The notes: generated by a model from the sequence alone, not told the origin. DNA of 64,000 nt from Pseudomonas sp. NFR16 (GCF_900108875.1 NZ_FNYJ01000006.1:357055-421054); one strand, 5' to 3'; shown: positions 8,692 through 18,922, counted from the first letter of the stretch. Numbers and translations are program-made.

Positions 8692-9501
8692 ATGCTTCGT
8701 CTCAGCGCGCTGTATCGGTACCCCCTCAAATCCTGCAAGGCGGACTCGCTTCAGCAGGCCAGCTTCGACGAGTTGGGCATGACCGGGGATCGACGCTGGA
8801 TGCTGGTGGATGAAAGCAGCGGTCGGTTCCTGACCCAGCGCGCCTTGCCGCACATGTCACAACTGTCGGTGCTGTGGCATGCCGACGACGGCGTGACCCT
8901 TTCGGCGCCCGGGCATGAGCCTGTGCAGATCGCAGTGCCACTGAACGTTGAAGACAACCTGCGCGGGGTGACGGTCTGGCGCGACACGTTGCGCGTGCCG
9001 GACGCTGGCGATGAGGCGGCGCGTTGGGTCAGTGCGTTCATTGGCAAGCCAACCCGGATGGTCCATGTGCCCAAGGACCGGGCCCGCTTCATGCCATCCG
9101 GCTACGGCACAGCGGATGACAGGGTGGGTTTCGCCGACGGTTTTCCACTGCTGCTCATTGGTCAGTCTTCGCTGGACGATCTGTCGCAGAAAATCGGTCG
9201 TCCTCAGGAGATGCTGCGTTTTCGGCCCAATCTGGTGGTCGAAGGCGCGCCTGCGTTTGCCGAGGATGGCTGGAAGCGTATCCGCATCGGCGATCTGGAA
9301 TTCAGGCTGCTGAAGGCCTGTTCGCGCTGCATCCTCACCACCATCGATCCGGCGACTGGCCAGCGCAGTGAAGACCGCGAGCCGCTGAGCACGTTGAAGA
9401 CCTATCGCGAACGGGAGGGCGAGGTGTGGTTCGGCCAGAACATGGTCAGCGACGGGCCGGGCGTCATTGAGGTCGGGATGCCGATTGAAGTGCTCGAGTG
9501 A
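8692..9501 (+). CDS. MOSC domain-containing protein
   Basis: Protein of 269 aa with the N-terminal MOSC beta-barrel (LSALYRYPLKSC at the start, then GDRRWMLVD) and a C-terminal MOSC domain (about 110-265) that keeps the conserved Cys in CSRCILTTIDP. Family members such as YcbX and mARC bind molybdenum cofactor and reduce N-hydroxylated compounds, often with a ferredoxin domain; here that C-terminal ferredoxin domain is absent. The ATG at 8692 was chosen for the AAAGGA upstream; an earlier in-frame ATG would start inside the cheV terminator. Confidence 0.9.
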   Translation: MLRLSALYRYPLKSCKADSLQQASFDELGMTGDRRWMLVDESSGRFLTQRALPHMSQLSVLWHADDGVTLSAPGHEPVQIAVPLNVEDNLRGVTVWRDTLRVPDAGDEAARWVSAFIGKPTRMVHVPKDRARFMPSGYGTADDRVGFADGFPLLLIGQSSLDDLSQKIGRPQEMLRFRPNLVVEGAPAFAEDGWKRIRIGDLEFRLLKACSRCILTTIDPATGQRSEDREPLSTLKTYREREGEVWFGQNMVSDGPGVIEVGMPIEVLE

Positions 9502-9571
9502 GTTGAGCGGCGCTGAGCGGGAGGTCGGCGTCGCGGCCGCGCTGAGGAGCTAAACAGCGCGGCCTGGATCG

Positions 9572-11500
9572 TTACAGGTCGTCGAAGAACCGTTCGTGCC
9601 AGTCCACCAGCGGCTGTGGAGCGTTGAGCTTCTGGCCGTAGATCACCGCATATGACAGCACGTTCTGAACGTACTGGCGGGTTTCATCGAACGGAATGCT
9701 CTCAACCCACACATCGAACGCCAGGTGATTTGCGCCGCGCAGCCACTGCCGCACGCGGCCGGGACCTGCGTTGTAAGCGGCGGACGCCAGCACGCGGTTG
9801 CCATTGAACTGCGCGTGGACCTGGCTCAGATACGCCGCACCCAGCTGAATGTTCTTGTCCGGATCCAGCACCTGAGCGGGGGAGGCGAGCGGAATGCTGA
9901 ACTTGCGTGCGGTCTCCTTCGCAGTCGCGGGCATCAACTGCATCAACCCGCTGGCGCCGACACCGGAGCGTGCGTCATCCATGAACGCGCTCTCCTGACG
10001 CGTGATCGCGAATACCCAGCTGGAATGCAGCCCACGGATCTGTGCCTCGCGCACCAGGGTGTCGCGGTGGGCCATCGGGAAGCGGATGTCCAGATCGTCC
10101 CAGTATTGCGCCTGGCTGATGGTCCGGATCGCCGGGAAGTACCAGCGCATGTCGTATGCCAGCTTCGCCTGGGCGACCATCTCGTCGCGGGTGAAGCGGC
10201 GCGTCACGTGATACCACTCGCGGCGTCCGTTGACCACCTCGCCACGCTCGTAGAACTCCAGCGCACGCTGCACGCCGGGGGTGTTGCGCACCTTGTTCAT
10301 CGTCGCCTGGCTGAGCGGCAGCGGTTTGTTGTTCAGCATGTACGGCGTCTGCGTGCGGTCGGCGGCGAGAAAGCCGTAGAAGTCCCGTTCCTTGGAAACG
10401 GTGCGGTACAGATTGGCCAGGAGCGGGCTGTCGGGTTGCGCCAGCTCCAGCGAGCGCGCCTGCCAGTAACGCCAGCGGTTGGTCGTCGCCAGCGTCTGCG
10501 GCAGGCGACGGGTCAGTTCATAGGCGTCGTTCCAGCGGCCCAGACGCAGCAGCAGGCGCAGGCGCCACTCGGTCACGGTGTCGTCACGCAGATCCGGATC
10601 GTAACGGGTCATCACTTCCAGAGCGCGGCCGTCGTAGCTGCGAGCCAGCGTCAGGCCGATTTCCTTGGCGATCTGGACTTGCTCCTCGTGGGAGAAATGC
10701 AGCATCGGCGAATAACTGTCCAGAAGCTCCATCGCCCGTTGCGGGTCCTGTTTGGCGAGGCGGCGCAGGCCCAGTCCGACGACATCGGACATGGCCTCGT
10801 CCGCCGGCATGAACTGCCCCTGATTGTTGACCATTTCCGGCTTTTGCGCGACCGCGATGAGCAGACGACCTTGAGCCGCGAGGGTGGTCATGCTGTTGAC
10901 CAACTGGTTGGCCAGCGCATAGTTGCGGGCCTGAGCGGCCAGCTTGGCGCGCTGCCAGCGCTTCTGTTCGGTCAACTGGCCTTCGACCGCCCACTGCGTG
11001 AAAAACGCATCGCAGGCCGGAGGCAGGGTCTTGCCAGTCATCCAGGTCTTTTCGGCGTTCGCGTAGCCTTCCGAGCGCAGGTTATGGCTCAGCTGATATT
11101 GACCATACAGGCAGTCGAGCTCGACGAAATTGAGCTTGGGGTCGTAATACTGGACGAACGGTTGCCAGTCACCTCGCGCTGCCAGCAGGCGCAGCCAGCG
11201 CAGCTTCATGAAGTTGGCTTGAGGCAGATCGCCATGTTCGGCGAGGAATTTTTCGACTTCCTGATCGCTCGCGCTGTTCAGGCGAGCGGTGAGTTCGTCG
11301 TACGCCAGATACGGTTCAAGCGGGTAATCGGCCAGTGCACTGGCGTAGGTTCGATACGGCCCGGCGTCGCCCTTGGCCAGCGCGCGTTTGGCTTGATCGT
11401 AATACTGGCGTTGGGTGGTGATATCGACCGCTTGGACGGACTGGGCTGCGGTGGCCGACAGAAGCAGGCAGGACAAAAGGCTGAACAAACGACTGCGCAT
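9572..11500 (-). CDS. slt: Soluble lytic murein transglycosylase Slt
   Basis: Periplasmic peptidoglycan-cleaving enzyme of 642 aa, like E. coli Slt70. The signal peptide is about residues 1-25 (MRSRLFSLLSCLLLSATAAQS). A long superhelical U/L region follows (about 30-470), then the SLT catalytic domain with the general-acid E503 in TRQESAF, the GLMQLMP motif and AAYNAGPGR. Length equals the family norm. Divergent from nothing close; it sits alone with short flanks. Confidence 0.95.
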   Translation of the reverse strand: MRSRLFSLLSCLLLSATAAQSVQAVDITTQRQYYDQAKRALAKGDAGPYRTYASALADYPLEPYLAYDELTARLNSASDQEVEKFLAEHGDLPQANFMKLRWLRLLAARGDWQPFVQYYDPKLNFVELDCLYGQYQLSHNLRSEGYANAEKTWMTGKTLPPACDAFFTQWAVEGQLTEQKRWQRAKLAAQARNYALANQLVNSMTTLAAQGRLLIAVAQKPEMVNNQGQFMPADEAMSDVVGLGLRRLAKQDPQRAMELLDSYSPMLHFSHEEQVQIAKEIGLTLARSYDGRALEVMTRYDPDLRDDTVTEWRLRLLLRLGRWNDAYELTRRLPQTLATTNRWRYWQARSLELAQPDSPLLANLYRTVSKERDFYGFLAADRTQTPYMLNNKPLPLSQATMNKVRNTPGVQRALEFYERGEVVNGRREWYHVTRRFTRDEMVAQAKLAYDMRWYFPAIRTISQAQYWDDLDIRFPMAHRDTLVREAQIRGLHSSWVFAITRQESAFMDDARSGVGASGLMQLMPATAKETARKFSIPLASPAQVLDPDKNIQLGAAYLSQVHAQFNGNRVLASAAYNAGPGRVRQWLRGANHLAFDVWVESIPFDETRQYVQNVLSYAVIYGQKLNAPQPLVDWHERFFDDL

Positions 11501-11594
11501 GAGACTTCCGTGCAGATGAACCGTGAAAAGTGTCGCTAGCTTAGCCTGTTGCCAGCGCCGGTTGAAGCGCTGGCGCGTGGGCGGTTACATATGT

Positions 11595-13460
11595 TTACTC
11601 ATGCGCCTCGACCACGCCTTGATCTTCACCCAGAAACCCGCCGCTCTGGTGTTGCCACAGCCGTGCGTAGGTGCCGTTCCTGCCGAGCAATTGGGCATGG
11701 GTGCCTTGCTCGATGATGCGCCCGTCTTCCATGACGATGAGTCGGTCCATCGCCGCAATGGTCGACAGCCGGTGGGCAATGGCGATGACCGTCTTGCCCT
11801 GCATCATTTCGTCGAGGCTTTCCTGAATGGCGACTTCGACCTCCGAATCCAGCGCGCTGGTGGCTTCGTCCAGCAACAGGATCGGCGCGTTCTTGAGCAT
11901 CACCCGGGCGATCGCGACACGTTGGCGCTGGCCGCCGGAAAGTTTGATTCCGCGCTCGCCCACCAGCGTGTCGTAGCCGCAATGCCCCTGACGGTCACTG
12001 AGCTGACTGATGAAGCCGTCGGCCTGGGCGTTGGCGGCGGCGCGGCGGATCTGGGCGTCGGTGGCGTCGGGGCGACCGTAGGCAATGTTGTCGCGGATCG
12101 AGCGGTGCAGCAGGGACGTGTCCTGTGTGACCATGCCGATGGCACTGCGCAGGCTGTCCTGGGTCACCTTGGCAATGTCCTGGCCGTCGATGCTGATCCT
12201 GCCGCCGTCCACATCGTAGAAGCGCAGCAGCAGATTGATCAGCGTGGACTTGCCGGCGCCCGAGCGACCCACCAGCCCGATTTTTTCACCCGGCCGGATC
12301 GACAGGCTCAGCCCGTCGAGCACCTGGCGCTCGCCGTTGTAGTTGAAGCTCACGTTGTCGAAGGTCACCGCGCCGCCTGCGGGCACCAGCGCGCGGGCAT
12401 CGGGAGCATCCTGCACCTTGGGGCCTTTGGTCAGCGTCGCCATGCCGTCTTGGACGGTGCCGATGTTCTCGAACAGCGAGGTCATCTGCCACATGATCCA
12501 GTGCGACATGCCGTTGATACGCAGCGCCATGGCCGTGATCGCTGCTACCGCACCGGTTCCCACTTCGTCCTGGTGCCACAGCCAAAGTGCATAACCGCTT
12601 GCCGCCATGATCAGTCCGACCACCAGTGCCTGATTGACGATCTCGAACTGGCTGACCAGACGCATCTGGCGAAAGCCTGTCTGTTTGAAGTCCTCCATCG
12701 CGGCCCGCGCGAAATGTGCTTCCCGTCTGGAGTGGGAGAACAGTTTCACCGTGGTGATGTTGGTGTAGGCGTCGGAAATACGACCGGTCATCGACGATCG
12801 TGCGTGGGCTTGTTCCTGACCGACCTTCCCCAGGCGCGGCACGAAGTACCACATGGCCACTCCGAACAGCACGATCCAGGCAATGAACGGCAGCATGAGT
12901 TTCAGCGCGAAGCCACCCGCCAGGGCAATGATCGCAATGAAGTACACGCCGATCCCCGGCGCGATTTCGATAATGGTGAACAACACCTCGCGCACGGCCA
13001 GCGCGGTCTGCATCACTTTGGTGGTGACCCGGCCGGAGAATTCGTCGGAGAAGAACGACAGGCTTTGTCGCAGCATCAGCCGATGAAAATCCCAGCGCAA
13101 ACGAAGCGGCAGATTGATAGCCAGCACCTGGTGCTGCACCATCGTGCGCAGCGCCACCAGGCCTATGCTGGTGATCAGCACGATGCCGATGCCCCACAAC
13201 ACGCGGCTTTCCTGTCCGGCCGCTTCGCCGCCGGCTTTCCAGACCGAAAGCAGATCGACGACCTGGCCGAGGAAGGAAAACAGCCACGCTTCGTAGATCG
13301 ATACCGCGGCGCTGAGCAGTGCAAGGGCGAGGATGTAGCGCCGTGCCCCTCGTGTGCAGGCCCAGAGGAAGCGTGCCAGCCCGGCCGGGGGCGGCGGAAC
13401 CTCATCCGGCGGAAAGGGGTCGAGCCATCGTTCAAAAATGCGAAGCATGGAGGGTTCCAT
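11595..13460 (-). CDS. ABC exporter, fused membrane and ATPase domains
   Basis: Half-transporter of 621 aa that should act as a homodimer in the inner membrane. Membrane helices occur between about 25 and 330. The ATPase domain has Walker A GLVGRSGAGKST, the signature LSGGQRQRVAIARVML and Walker B ILLLDEATSALD. It resembles the MsbA/multidrug exporter group and members annotated YddA- or MdlB-like; substrate cannot be deduced. A start at the fifth codon (MLRIF) is also possible. It lies about 95 bases upstream of slt on the same strand. Confidence 0.92.
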   Translation of the reverse strand: MEPSMLRIFERWLDPFPPDEVPPPPAGLARFLWACTRGARRYILALALLSAAVSIYEAWLFSFLGQVVDLLSVWKAGGEAAGQESRVLWGIGIVLITSIGLVALRTMVQHQVLAINLPLRLRWDFHRLMLRQSLSFFSDEFSGRVTTKVMQTALAVREVLFTIIEIAPGIGVYFIAIIALAGGFALKLMLPFIAWIVLFGVAMWYFVPRLGKVGQEQAHARSSMTGRISDAYTNITTVKLFSHSRREAHFARAAMEDFKQTGFRQMRLVSQFEIVNQALVVGLIMAASGYALWLWHQDEVGTGAVAAITAMALRINGMSHWIMWQMTSLFENIGTVQDGMATLTKGPKVQDAPDARALVPAGGAVTFDNVSFNYNGERQVLDGLSLSIRPGEKIGLVGRSGAGKSTLINLLLRFYDVDGGRISIDGQDIAKVTQDSLRSAIGMVTQDTSLLHRSIRDNIAYGRPDATDAQIRRAAANAQADGFISQLSDRQGHCGYDTLVGERGIKLSGGQRQRVAIARVMLKNAPILLLDEATSALDSEVEVAIQESLDEMMQGKTVIAIAHRLSTIAAMDRLIVMEDGRIIEQGTHAQLLGRNGTYARLWQHQSGGFLGEDQGVVEAHE

Positions 13461-13564
13461 AGACAGTCAATGGAGGCAATTCTGCCATTGATAGGACAGC
13501 CTGAGCGGGGCAGCGATCTGGCGAACCCGCCACTTCTCGCGCTGCACCTTGACTATCCGTGCGT

Positions 13565-14002
13565 TCAGGCATCCGTGGAGGGAATGAACCGCAGCACGCC
13601 AGAGAGCGGGTTGCCAGCTGTTCCTTTTCTGTCTGAAGGGTGATTGACGCCATCGTTCACTGGAACTTCGGCAAAGTCGAAAGGGCTGACCCCGGCCAGG
13701 CACGCTGCGTTGACGCCGAGCTGATCGGGATTGGAACGCCGCCGGTGATGCGTGTAGATCCCGCATGTGCCGCAGAAATAGTGCTTCGCGGTGTGGGTAT
13801 TGAATTGATAGAGCGTGAGGGCATGTTCACCCGCGACGATGCGAAAATTATCCTGGGTCGCAGTCACGACGACCGCCCCTCGCATGCGGCAATAAGAGCA
13901 ATCGCAACGGCGCGCCGTCGCCAGACCTCCGCTGAGAGTGACCCGGAACTGCACGGCGCCGCAGTGACAGGAACCTTCGAATTCAGTCTGGTTTTTGTCC
14001 AT
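13565..14002 (-). CDS. GFA family (glutathione-dependent formaldehyde-activating enzyme-like) protein
   Basis: Small zinc protein of 145 aa. It carries the full set of GFA cysteines: SCHCG at 11-15, CDCSYC at about 33-38 and the FCGTCGIY block at about 77-84. Most proteins in this family have unknown substrates despite the name. The ATG at 14002 was chosen for the GAGG about 9 bases upstream; an extended open frame further upstream is unlikely because it has no ribosome site and the family begins close to the first CxC. Confidence 0.88.
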   Translation of the reverse strand: MDKNQTEFEGSCHCGAVQFRVTLSGGLATARRCDCSYCRMRGAVVVTATQDNFRIVAGEHALTLYQFNTHTAKHYFCGTCGIYTHHRRRSNPDQLGVNAACLAGVSPFDFAEVPVNDGVNHPSDRKGTAGNPLSGVLRFIPSTDA

Positions 14003-14262
14003 GATGATGCCTCGAGATGAGCCGGAAATGGATCGTAACAGCCAGCGACGAAGCAGTTGAAGGGGCAAGCCGCAGCGAAGAAAACCTTTCGGCGTCAGGT
14101 TGCACGGGCAGATAGCCTTACCGCCTCGCAACGTACTCGGCAATGACCGGCGGTGACATTGTCAGGCATGCCGGGCCACGGCGCTGCTCGGCGACACTTC
14201 GCCTCGCCGTCGCGGACAGGTATGCTCGGCGTTTGTCTGCCAAGCGGTTGCCGAGGGTGTAA

Positions 14263-16332
14263 ATGGATCAGGGTAACAATGAACGACCTGCCCGACAGGT
14301 GGTTTCCTCCTTGCAGCCTCAGGCTCACGAATTTCCGACCGACACCTCGGAGCGTCTGCAGCTTGCGCTGGACGCCGGTGCGATCATTGGCACCTGGGTG
14401 TGGGATATCACTCACGATTGCGTGACCGCGGACGAACGATTTTCCCGGTCCTTCGGCTTGTCCGCCGAAAGCTGCAAGGCCGGTATTCCCATCGCCGAGG
14501 CCTTCTCCTCGATCCACCCCGACGACGTGGCGCGCGTGGCGGCCGACATCCACGAAGCGATGGGGCGTGGCGGCGCGTACCGGTGTGAGTATCGCGTGCG
14601 CCAGGAAGATGGTTGTTATCGTTGGGTCGAGGCCAATGGCCGGGCGGAACTGGACGCCCAGGGACAACCCGTACGCTTCCCCGGCGTGCTGATGGACATC
14701 GAGTCGCGTCGCGCCGCGGAAGCCGAGCGAGACAGAATGTCGGCGTTGCTGCGGACCTTCACCGCCGCCGTACCAGGCGTGGTCTACGCCAAGGATCTCG
14801 AGGGGCGCATGCTGGTTGCCAACCATGGCACGACCGAGCTGATCGGCAAGCCGCCTGAGTTCTACCTCGGCAAGACCGACCTGGAGTTTCTCGAAGATAA
14901 AGATCAGGCGCGTCAAGTCATGGAGACGGACCAGCGCATCATGCGCAGCGGGAAGGCCGAGCAGATCGAGGAGCGCGTCGACATGCCCGATGGCTCAGCC
15001 ACGATATGGCTGTCGGCCAAGGCTCCATTGCTCGACGCGGCGGGCGAGGTCATCGGTCTGATCGGGTCGTCGATCGACGTGACTGCACGGAAATCCGCCG
15101 AAACGGCGCTCCGCGATCTCAACCGTACGCTGGAGGCGCGCATCGCGCAGGCGGTAGCCGAGCGCGAAGCGGCGGAAGCTGCGCTGCGTCAGTCACAGAA
15201 AATGGAAGCGATCGGTCAGCTCACCGGCGGCATTGCCCACGATTTCAATAACCTGTTGGCGGGCATCACCGGCAGTCTGGATCTGATCAAGTTGCGCCTG
15301 CAGCAGGGGCGCACTGCAGACGTCGAGCGTTACGTGTCAGTAGCCTACGGCGCCGCCCAGCGTGCTGCGGCGCTGACCCATCGGCTGCTGGCGTTCTCCC
15401 GTCGACAGACCCTGCTTCCGGTGCACACCGATGTGCATGTCCTGATTGCGGAAATGGAGGAGTTGATCCGGCGTACCGTCGGGCCGACCATTGAGCTGGA
15501 TGTCGAACTCATGGCGCAATCGAGCACGTGCCTGGTGGACCCGGCGCAGGTGGAAAACTCCTTACTCAACCTGTGTATCAATTCTCGCGATGCGCTGCCT
15601 GCAGGCGGCAAAATCTCCATCCGCACCTGCAACCATCAGCTGGAGGCGGGGCTTGAGCTCGACCCGGAACTGCCGCCGGGAACCTACCTGACGATCTCGG
15701 TCACGGATAATGGTGCGGGCATGAGCCCTGACACGCTGGCCAAGGCGTTCGAACCGTTCTTCACCACCAAGCCGGTGGGCGCGGGAACCGGACTGGGGCT
15801 TTCCATGGTGTACGGCTTCGTCCGCCAGTCTGGCGGGCAGGTCAGCATTCAGTCGGACGAGGGCCGCGGCACGACCGTCTGCCTGCAACTGCCTTATCAC
15901 CCGGCCGAGGTCGCGGCGGGCACCGAGGTCGAACCGGGGTGTCTGCCCCATACGGTTGGGTCGGGCGAAACCGTGCTGGTGGTGGATGATGAGCCGACGG
16001 TGCGGATGTTCGTGAGCGAGGCGCTGGGGCATCTGGGCTACGTGGTCGTTGAAGCCGCCGACAGTCAGGCCGGTTTGCAACTGCTGCAATCGGATACGCC
16101 CATCGATCTGCTCGTCACCGACATTGGCCTGCCGGGCGGGATGAATGGCAGGCAGATGGCGGAAGCCGGGCGGGGCAACAGGCCGGGTCTGCCGGTGCTG
16201 TTCATGACCGGCTACGCGCAGCCGCTGGTGCCGGAGCAGCAACCGCTGGACCGATCGACGACGGTGCTGACCAAGCCTTTCGCGCTGGAAGAGTTGATTG
16301 CGCGCGTCGGCACGTTGCTGGGCCGGTCGTGA
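14263..16332 (+). CDS. Hybrid PAS sensor histidine kinase with receiver
   Basis: Cytosolic sensor of 689 aa without membrane segments. Two PAS domains occupy about 30-150 and 160-280. A coiled linker leads to HisKA with H326 (GGIAHDFNNLL), then HATPase_c with the N box and GTGLGLSMVYGF. A C-terminal receiver (566-689) has V-D-D-E and phosphoacceptor D620 (VTDIGLPGG). This layout is typical of light-, oxygen- or redox-responsive hybrid kinases, but PAS1 lacks the flavin-binding NCRFLQ motif of LOV domains. No cognate regulator is adjacent. Confidence 0.92.
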   Translation: MDQGNNERPARQVVSSLQPQAHEFPTDTSERLQLALDAGAIIGTWVWDITHDCVTADERFSRSFGLSAESCKAGIPIAEAFSSIHPDDVARVAADIHEAMGRGGAYRCEYRVRQEDGCYRWVEANGRAELDAQGQPVRFPGVLMDIESRRAAEAERDRMSALLRTFTAAVPGVVYAKDLEGRMLVANHGTTELIGKPPEFYLGKTDLEFLEDKDQARQVMETDQRIMRSGKAEQIEERVDMPDGSATIWLSAKAPLLDAAGEVIGLIGSSIDVTARKSAETALRDLNRTLEARIAQAVAEREAAEAALRQSQKMEAIGQLTGGIAHDFNNLLAGITGSLDLIKLRLQQGRTADVERYVSVAYGAAQRAAALTHRLLAFSRRQTLLPVHTDVHVLIAEMEELIRRTVGPTIELDVELMAQSSTCLVDPAQVENSLLNLCINSRDALPAGGKISIRTCNHQLEAGLELDPELPPGTYLTISVTDNGAGMSPDTLAKAFEPFFTTKPVGAGTGLGLSMVYGFVRQSGGQVSIQSDEGRGTTVCLQLPYHPAEVAAGTEVEPGCLPHTVGSGETVLVVDDEPTVRMFVSEALGHLGYVVVEAADSQAGLQLLQSDTPIDLLVTDIGLPGGMNGRQMAEAGRGNRPGLPVLFMTGYAQPLVPEQQPLDRSTTVLTKPFALEELIARVGTLLGRS

Positions 16333-16489
16333 CGGGCACATGAGGGTGAGCAGCACGGCGCTTACCCCGGACTGAACGTGGTGCCCGCGTTTCGCCGGAT
16401 CACGTCTGTCATCGACACGCCTGTCATCGAATAGCCCCCATCGGTCGGGTATCTCAGGTAGAATGCGCGCCCGGTTTTTGGAGAAGCTC

Positions 16490-18409
16490 ATGACCCTGCT
16501 CAAATTCAGCGATGTGTCCCTTGCGTTCGGCGCCATGCCGTTGTTGGACAAGGTGTCCTGGCAGATCGCCCGTGGTGAGCGGGTCTGCATCATCGGCCGC
16601 AACGGCACAGGCAAGTCCAGCATGTTGAAGCTGGTCAAAGGCGTGCAGTTGCCTGACGACGGCAGCGTCTGGCGCGCCCCCGGTCTGAAGATCGGCGAGT
16701 TGCCGCAGGAGCTGCCGGTGGCCGATGGCCGTACCGTGTTCGACGTGGTCGCCGAAGGCCTCGACGGTGTCGGCGCGCTGCTCGCCGAATACCACCACCT
16801 GAGCCAGAACATCGTCACCGCGGAGGACCTCGACAAGCTGATGCACGTGCAGTCGGACCTCGAAGCCCGTGACGGCTGGCGCCTGCAGCAACTGGTCGAC
16901 AGCACCCTGAGCCGGCTTCAGTTGCCGGCCGACAAGACCCTGGCCGAGTTGTCCGGTGGCTGGCGCCGTCGCGTGCTGCTGGCCCAGGCGCTGGTCTCCG
17001 AGCCTGATCTGCTGCTGCTCGACGAACCGACCAACCACCTGGACATCGGCGCCATCGCCTGGCTCGAAGAGGCGTTGAAGGAATTTCAGGGCGCCGTGCT
17101 GTTCATTACCCACGACCGTTCTTTCCTGCAAAACCTCGCTACGCGCATTCTGGAACTGGACCGTGGCGGCCTGATCGACTGGAACGGCGACTACGCCAGC
17201 TTCCTGGTCCACAAGGAAGCGATGCTGGCGGCGGAAGAAACCGCCAACGCGCTGTTCGACAAGCGTCTGGCGCAGGAAGAAGTGTGGATTCGCCAGGGTA
17301 TCAAGGCGCGGCGGACCCGTAACGAAGGCCGCGTGCGTGCGCTCAAGGCGCTGCGCGTCGAGCGCAGCGAACGTCGCGAGCGCACCGGAAAGGCAAACAT
17401 TCAGCTGGACACCGCCGATAAATCCGGCAAGCAGGTGATGGTGCTGGAGAACGTCAGCTTCGCCCACCCGGGTGGCCCGACGCTGATCAAGGACTTTTCC
17501 ATGGTGCTGCAGCGTGAAGACCGCATCGGTCTGCTGGGCGCCAACGGCACGGGCAAGACCACCTTGCTCAAGCTGATGCTCGATAACCTCAAGCCCACCA
17601 GCGGCACCGTGGAAGTGGGTACGCGTCTGGACGTCGCCTACTTCGACCAGTTGCGTCATCAGCTCGATCTGGAAAAAACCGTGATCGACAACGTCGCCGA
17701 AGGCCGCGATTTCATCGACATCGACGGGCAGAGCCGCCACGTCCTCAGCTATCTGGGGGATTTCCTGTTCAGCCCGCAGCGTGCCCGCACGCCTGTAAAA
17801 GCGCTGTCCGGCGGTGAGCGCGCGCGTCTGCTGCTGGCCAAGCTGTTCAGCAAACCGGCCAATCTGCTGGTGCTGGACGAACCGACCAACGACCTGGACG
17901 TCGAGACCCTCGAGTTGCTTGAAGAGGTCTTGCTGACTTTCAAGGGCACCGTGCTGATGGTCAGCCACGACCGGGCATTCCTCGACAACGTCGTCACCAG
18001 CACGCTGGTGTTCGAAGGCGAGGGCAAGGTGCGCGAATTCGTCGGTGGTTATCAGGACTGGCTGCGTCAAGGTGGCTCGCCGCGACTGTTGGGCGTGACC
18101 GAGAGCAAGTCCGGCAAGACCGAATTGAATTCGGCGATCGTCGAGCCTGTGGCGGCGCCTGCTCCCGTACAGGAACCGGCGCCCGCCACCAAGAAGAAGC
18201 TGAGCTACAAGCTGCAGCGCGAGCTGGAAGCGCTTCCGGGCGAGATCGATGCGAAGGAGCAGCGGATCGCGGCTGTCGAGGCAGAGATAGCCGACCCTGG
18301 CTTCTACCAGCGTCCGGCTGCTGAAACCGCCAAGGTGCTGGCGTCCCTGGAGCAGCTGACCAAGGAGCTCGACGCACTGGTCGAGCGCTGGGCCGAGCTG
18401 GACGAATAA
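16490..18409 (+). CDS. uup: ABC-F ATPase, Uup-type
   Basis: Soluble tandem-ATPase of 639 aa, a ribosome-associated ABC-F protein rather than a transporter. Domain 1 has GRNGTGKSS, LSGGWRRRVLLAQAL and LLLLDEPTNHLD; domain 2 has GANGTGKTT, LSGGERARLLLAKLF and LVLDEPTNDLD. A charged linker lies between them. The C-terminal coiled coil (about 575-639, KKKLSYKLQRELEALPGEI) marks the Uup subgroup, and length fits E. coli Uup (635 aa). The ATG at 16490 matches the family start (MTLLKFSDVSL) and has a GGAG 6 to 9 bases upstream. Confidence 0.93.
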   Translation: MTLLKFSDVSLAFGAMPLLDKVSWQIARGERVCIIGRNGTGKSSMLKLVKGVQLPDDGSVWRAPGLKIGELPQELPVADGRTVFDVVAEGLDGVGALLAEYHHLSQNIVTAEDLDKLMHVQSDLEARDGWRLQQLVDSTLSRLQLPADKTLAELSGGWRRRVLLAQALVSEPDLLLLDEPTNHLDIGAIAWLEEALKEFQGAVLFITHDRSFLQNLATRILELDRGGLIDWNGDYASFLVHKEAMLAAEETANALFDKRLAQEEVWIRQGIKARRTRNEGRVRALKALRVERSERRERTGKANIQLDTADKSGKQVMVLENVSFAHPGGPTLIKDFSMVLQREDRIGLLGANGTGKTTLLKLMLDNLKPTSGTVEVGTRLDVAYFDQLRHQLDLEKTVIDNVAEGRDFIDIDGQSRHVLSYLGDFLFSPQRARTPVKALSGGERARLLLAKLFSKPANLLVLDEPTNDLDVETLELLEEVLLTFKGTVLMVSHDRAFLDNVVTSTLVFEGEGKVREFVGGYQDWLRQGGSPRLLGVTESKSGKTELNSAIVEPVAAPAPVQEPAPATKKKLSYKLQRELEALPGEIDAKEQRIAAVEAEIADPGFYQRPAAETAKVLASLEQLTKELDALVERWAELDE

Positions 18410-18427
18410 CTCAGTAACGTCGTGCAA

Positions 18428-18465
18428 CAAAAAAAGCCCGAACCCCTCAAGGGTTCGGGCTTTTT
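18428..18465. terminator. Bidirectional terminator between uup and uspA
   Basis: Eleven-base stem (AGCCCGAACCC with GGGTTCGGGCT) and a five-base loop, with an A run on the left and a T run on the right. It can stop transcription from both convergent genes. Confidence 0.92.
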
Positions 18466-18478
18466 GATGTGTCAGGAA

Positions 18479-18922
18479 TTACTCGGCGCGTTTGACCAGA
18501 CGCACGGCCAGTACATCGCACGGCGCGCCGTGCAGCACGTCATTGGCAGTGGAACCCAGCAGCAGCGACAGGCCGTGACGGCCATGGCTGCCCACGACGA
18601 TCAGATCGACATGATGCTCCTTGGCCAGATTGTGAATTTCCTGACGAGGCTGGCCGTAGGTCAGATGGCTGTCGCCGGTGTGTACGTCCGGGTACTTCAG
18701 TTTGAGTGCTGCAAGCTTTTCCTTGGCCTGGTCGAATTGCTGCTGCTGCAGTTGCGACAGGTCCATGGGCACGTCGCCGCCAAAGGCCATGGCCATGGGT
18801 TCGACGATGTGTACCAGCGACAGCTTGGCCTGGGTCCCCACGGCCAGCTTGATGGCCTTTTTGATAACCGGATCGCACTCTTCAGTGAGGTCCACGGCTA
18901 CCAGGATATGTTCATAGGACAT
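18479..18922 (-). CDS. uspA: Universal stress protein UspA
   Basis: Cytosolic stress protein of 147 aa with one Usp fold. It begins EHILVAVDLTEE and carries the nucleotide-binding G-2x-G-9x-G-S/T signature as VVGSHGRHGLSLLLGSTAND near residues 110-131, so it belongs to the ATP-binding branch. The ATG at 18922 is preceded by AAGGA; a longer frame upstream lacks a ribosome site. Convergent with uup; in P. aeruginosa the corresponding gene is also next to this ABC-F gene. Confidence 0.93.
   Translation of the reverse strand: MSYEHILVAVDLTEECDPVIKKAIKLAVGTQAKLSLVHIVEPMAMAFGGDVPMDLSQLQQQQFDQAKEKLAALKLKYPDVHTGDSHLTYGQPRQEIHNLAKEHHVDLIVVGSHGRHGLSLLLGSTANDVLHGAPCDVLAVRLVKRAE

Noticed and set aside
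9725..11539. Open frame of about 600 codons antisense to slt
   Set aside because: Shadow of slt, which has a signal peptide and catalytic motifs.
11523..13643. Open frame of about 700 codons antisense to the ABC exporter
   Set aside because: Complement of a gene with full Walker and signature motifs; composition-driven, rich in His, Gln, Arg and Asp.
16454..18430. Open frame of over 650 codons antisense to uup
   Set aside because: It mirrors uup in the complementary frame; GC-rich third positions keep the antisense frame open. No ribosome site, no recognisable domain.
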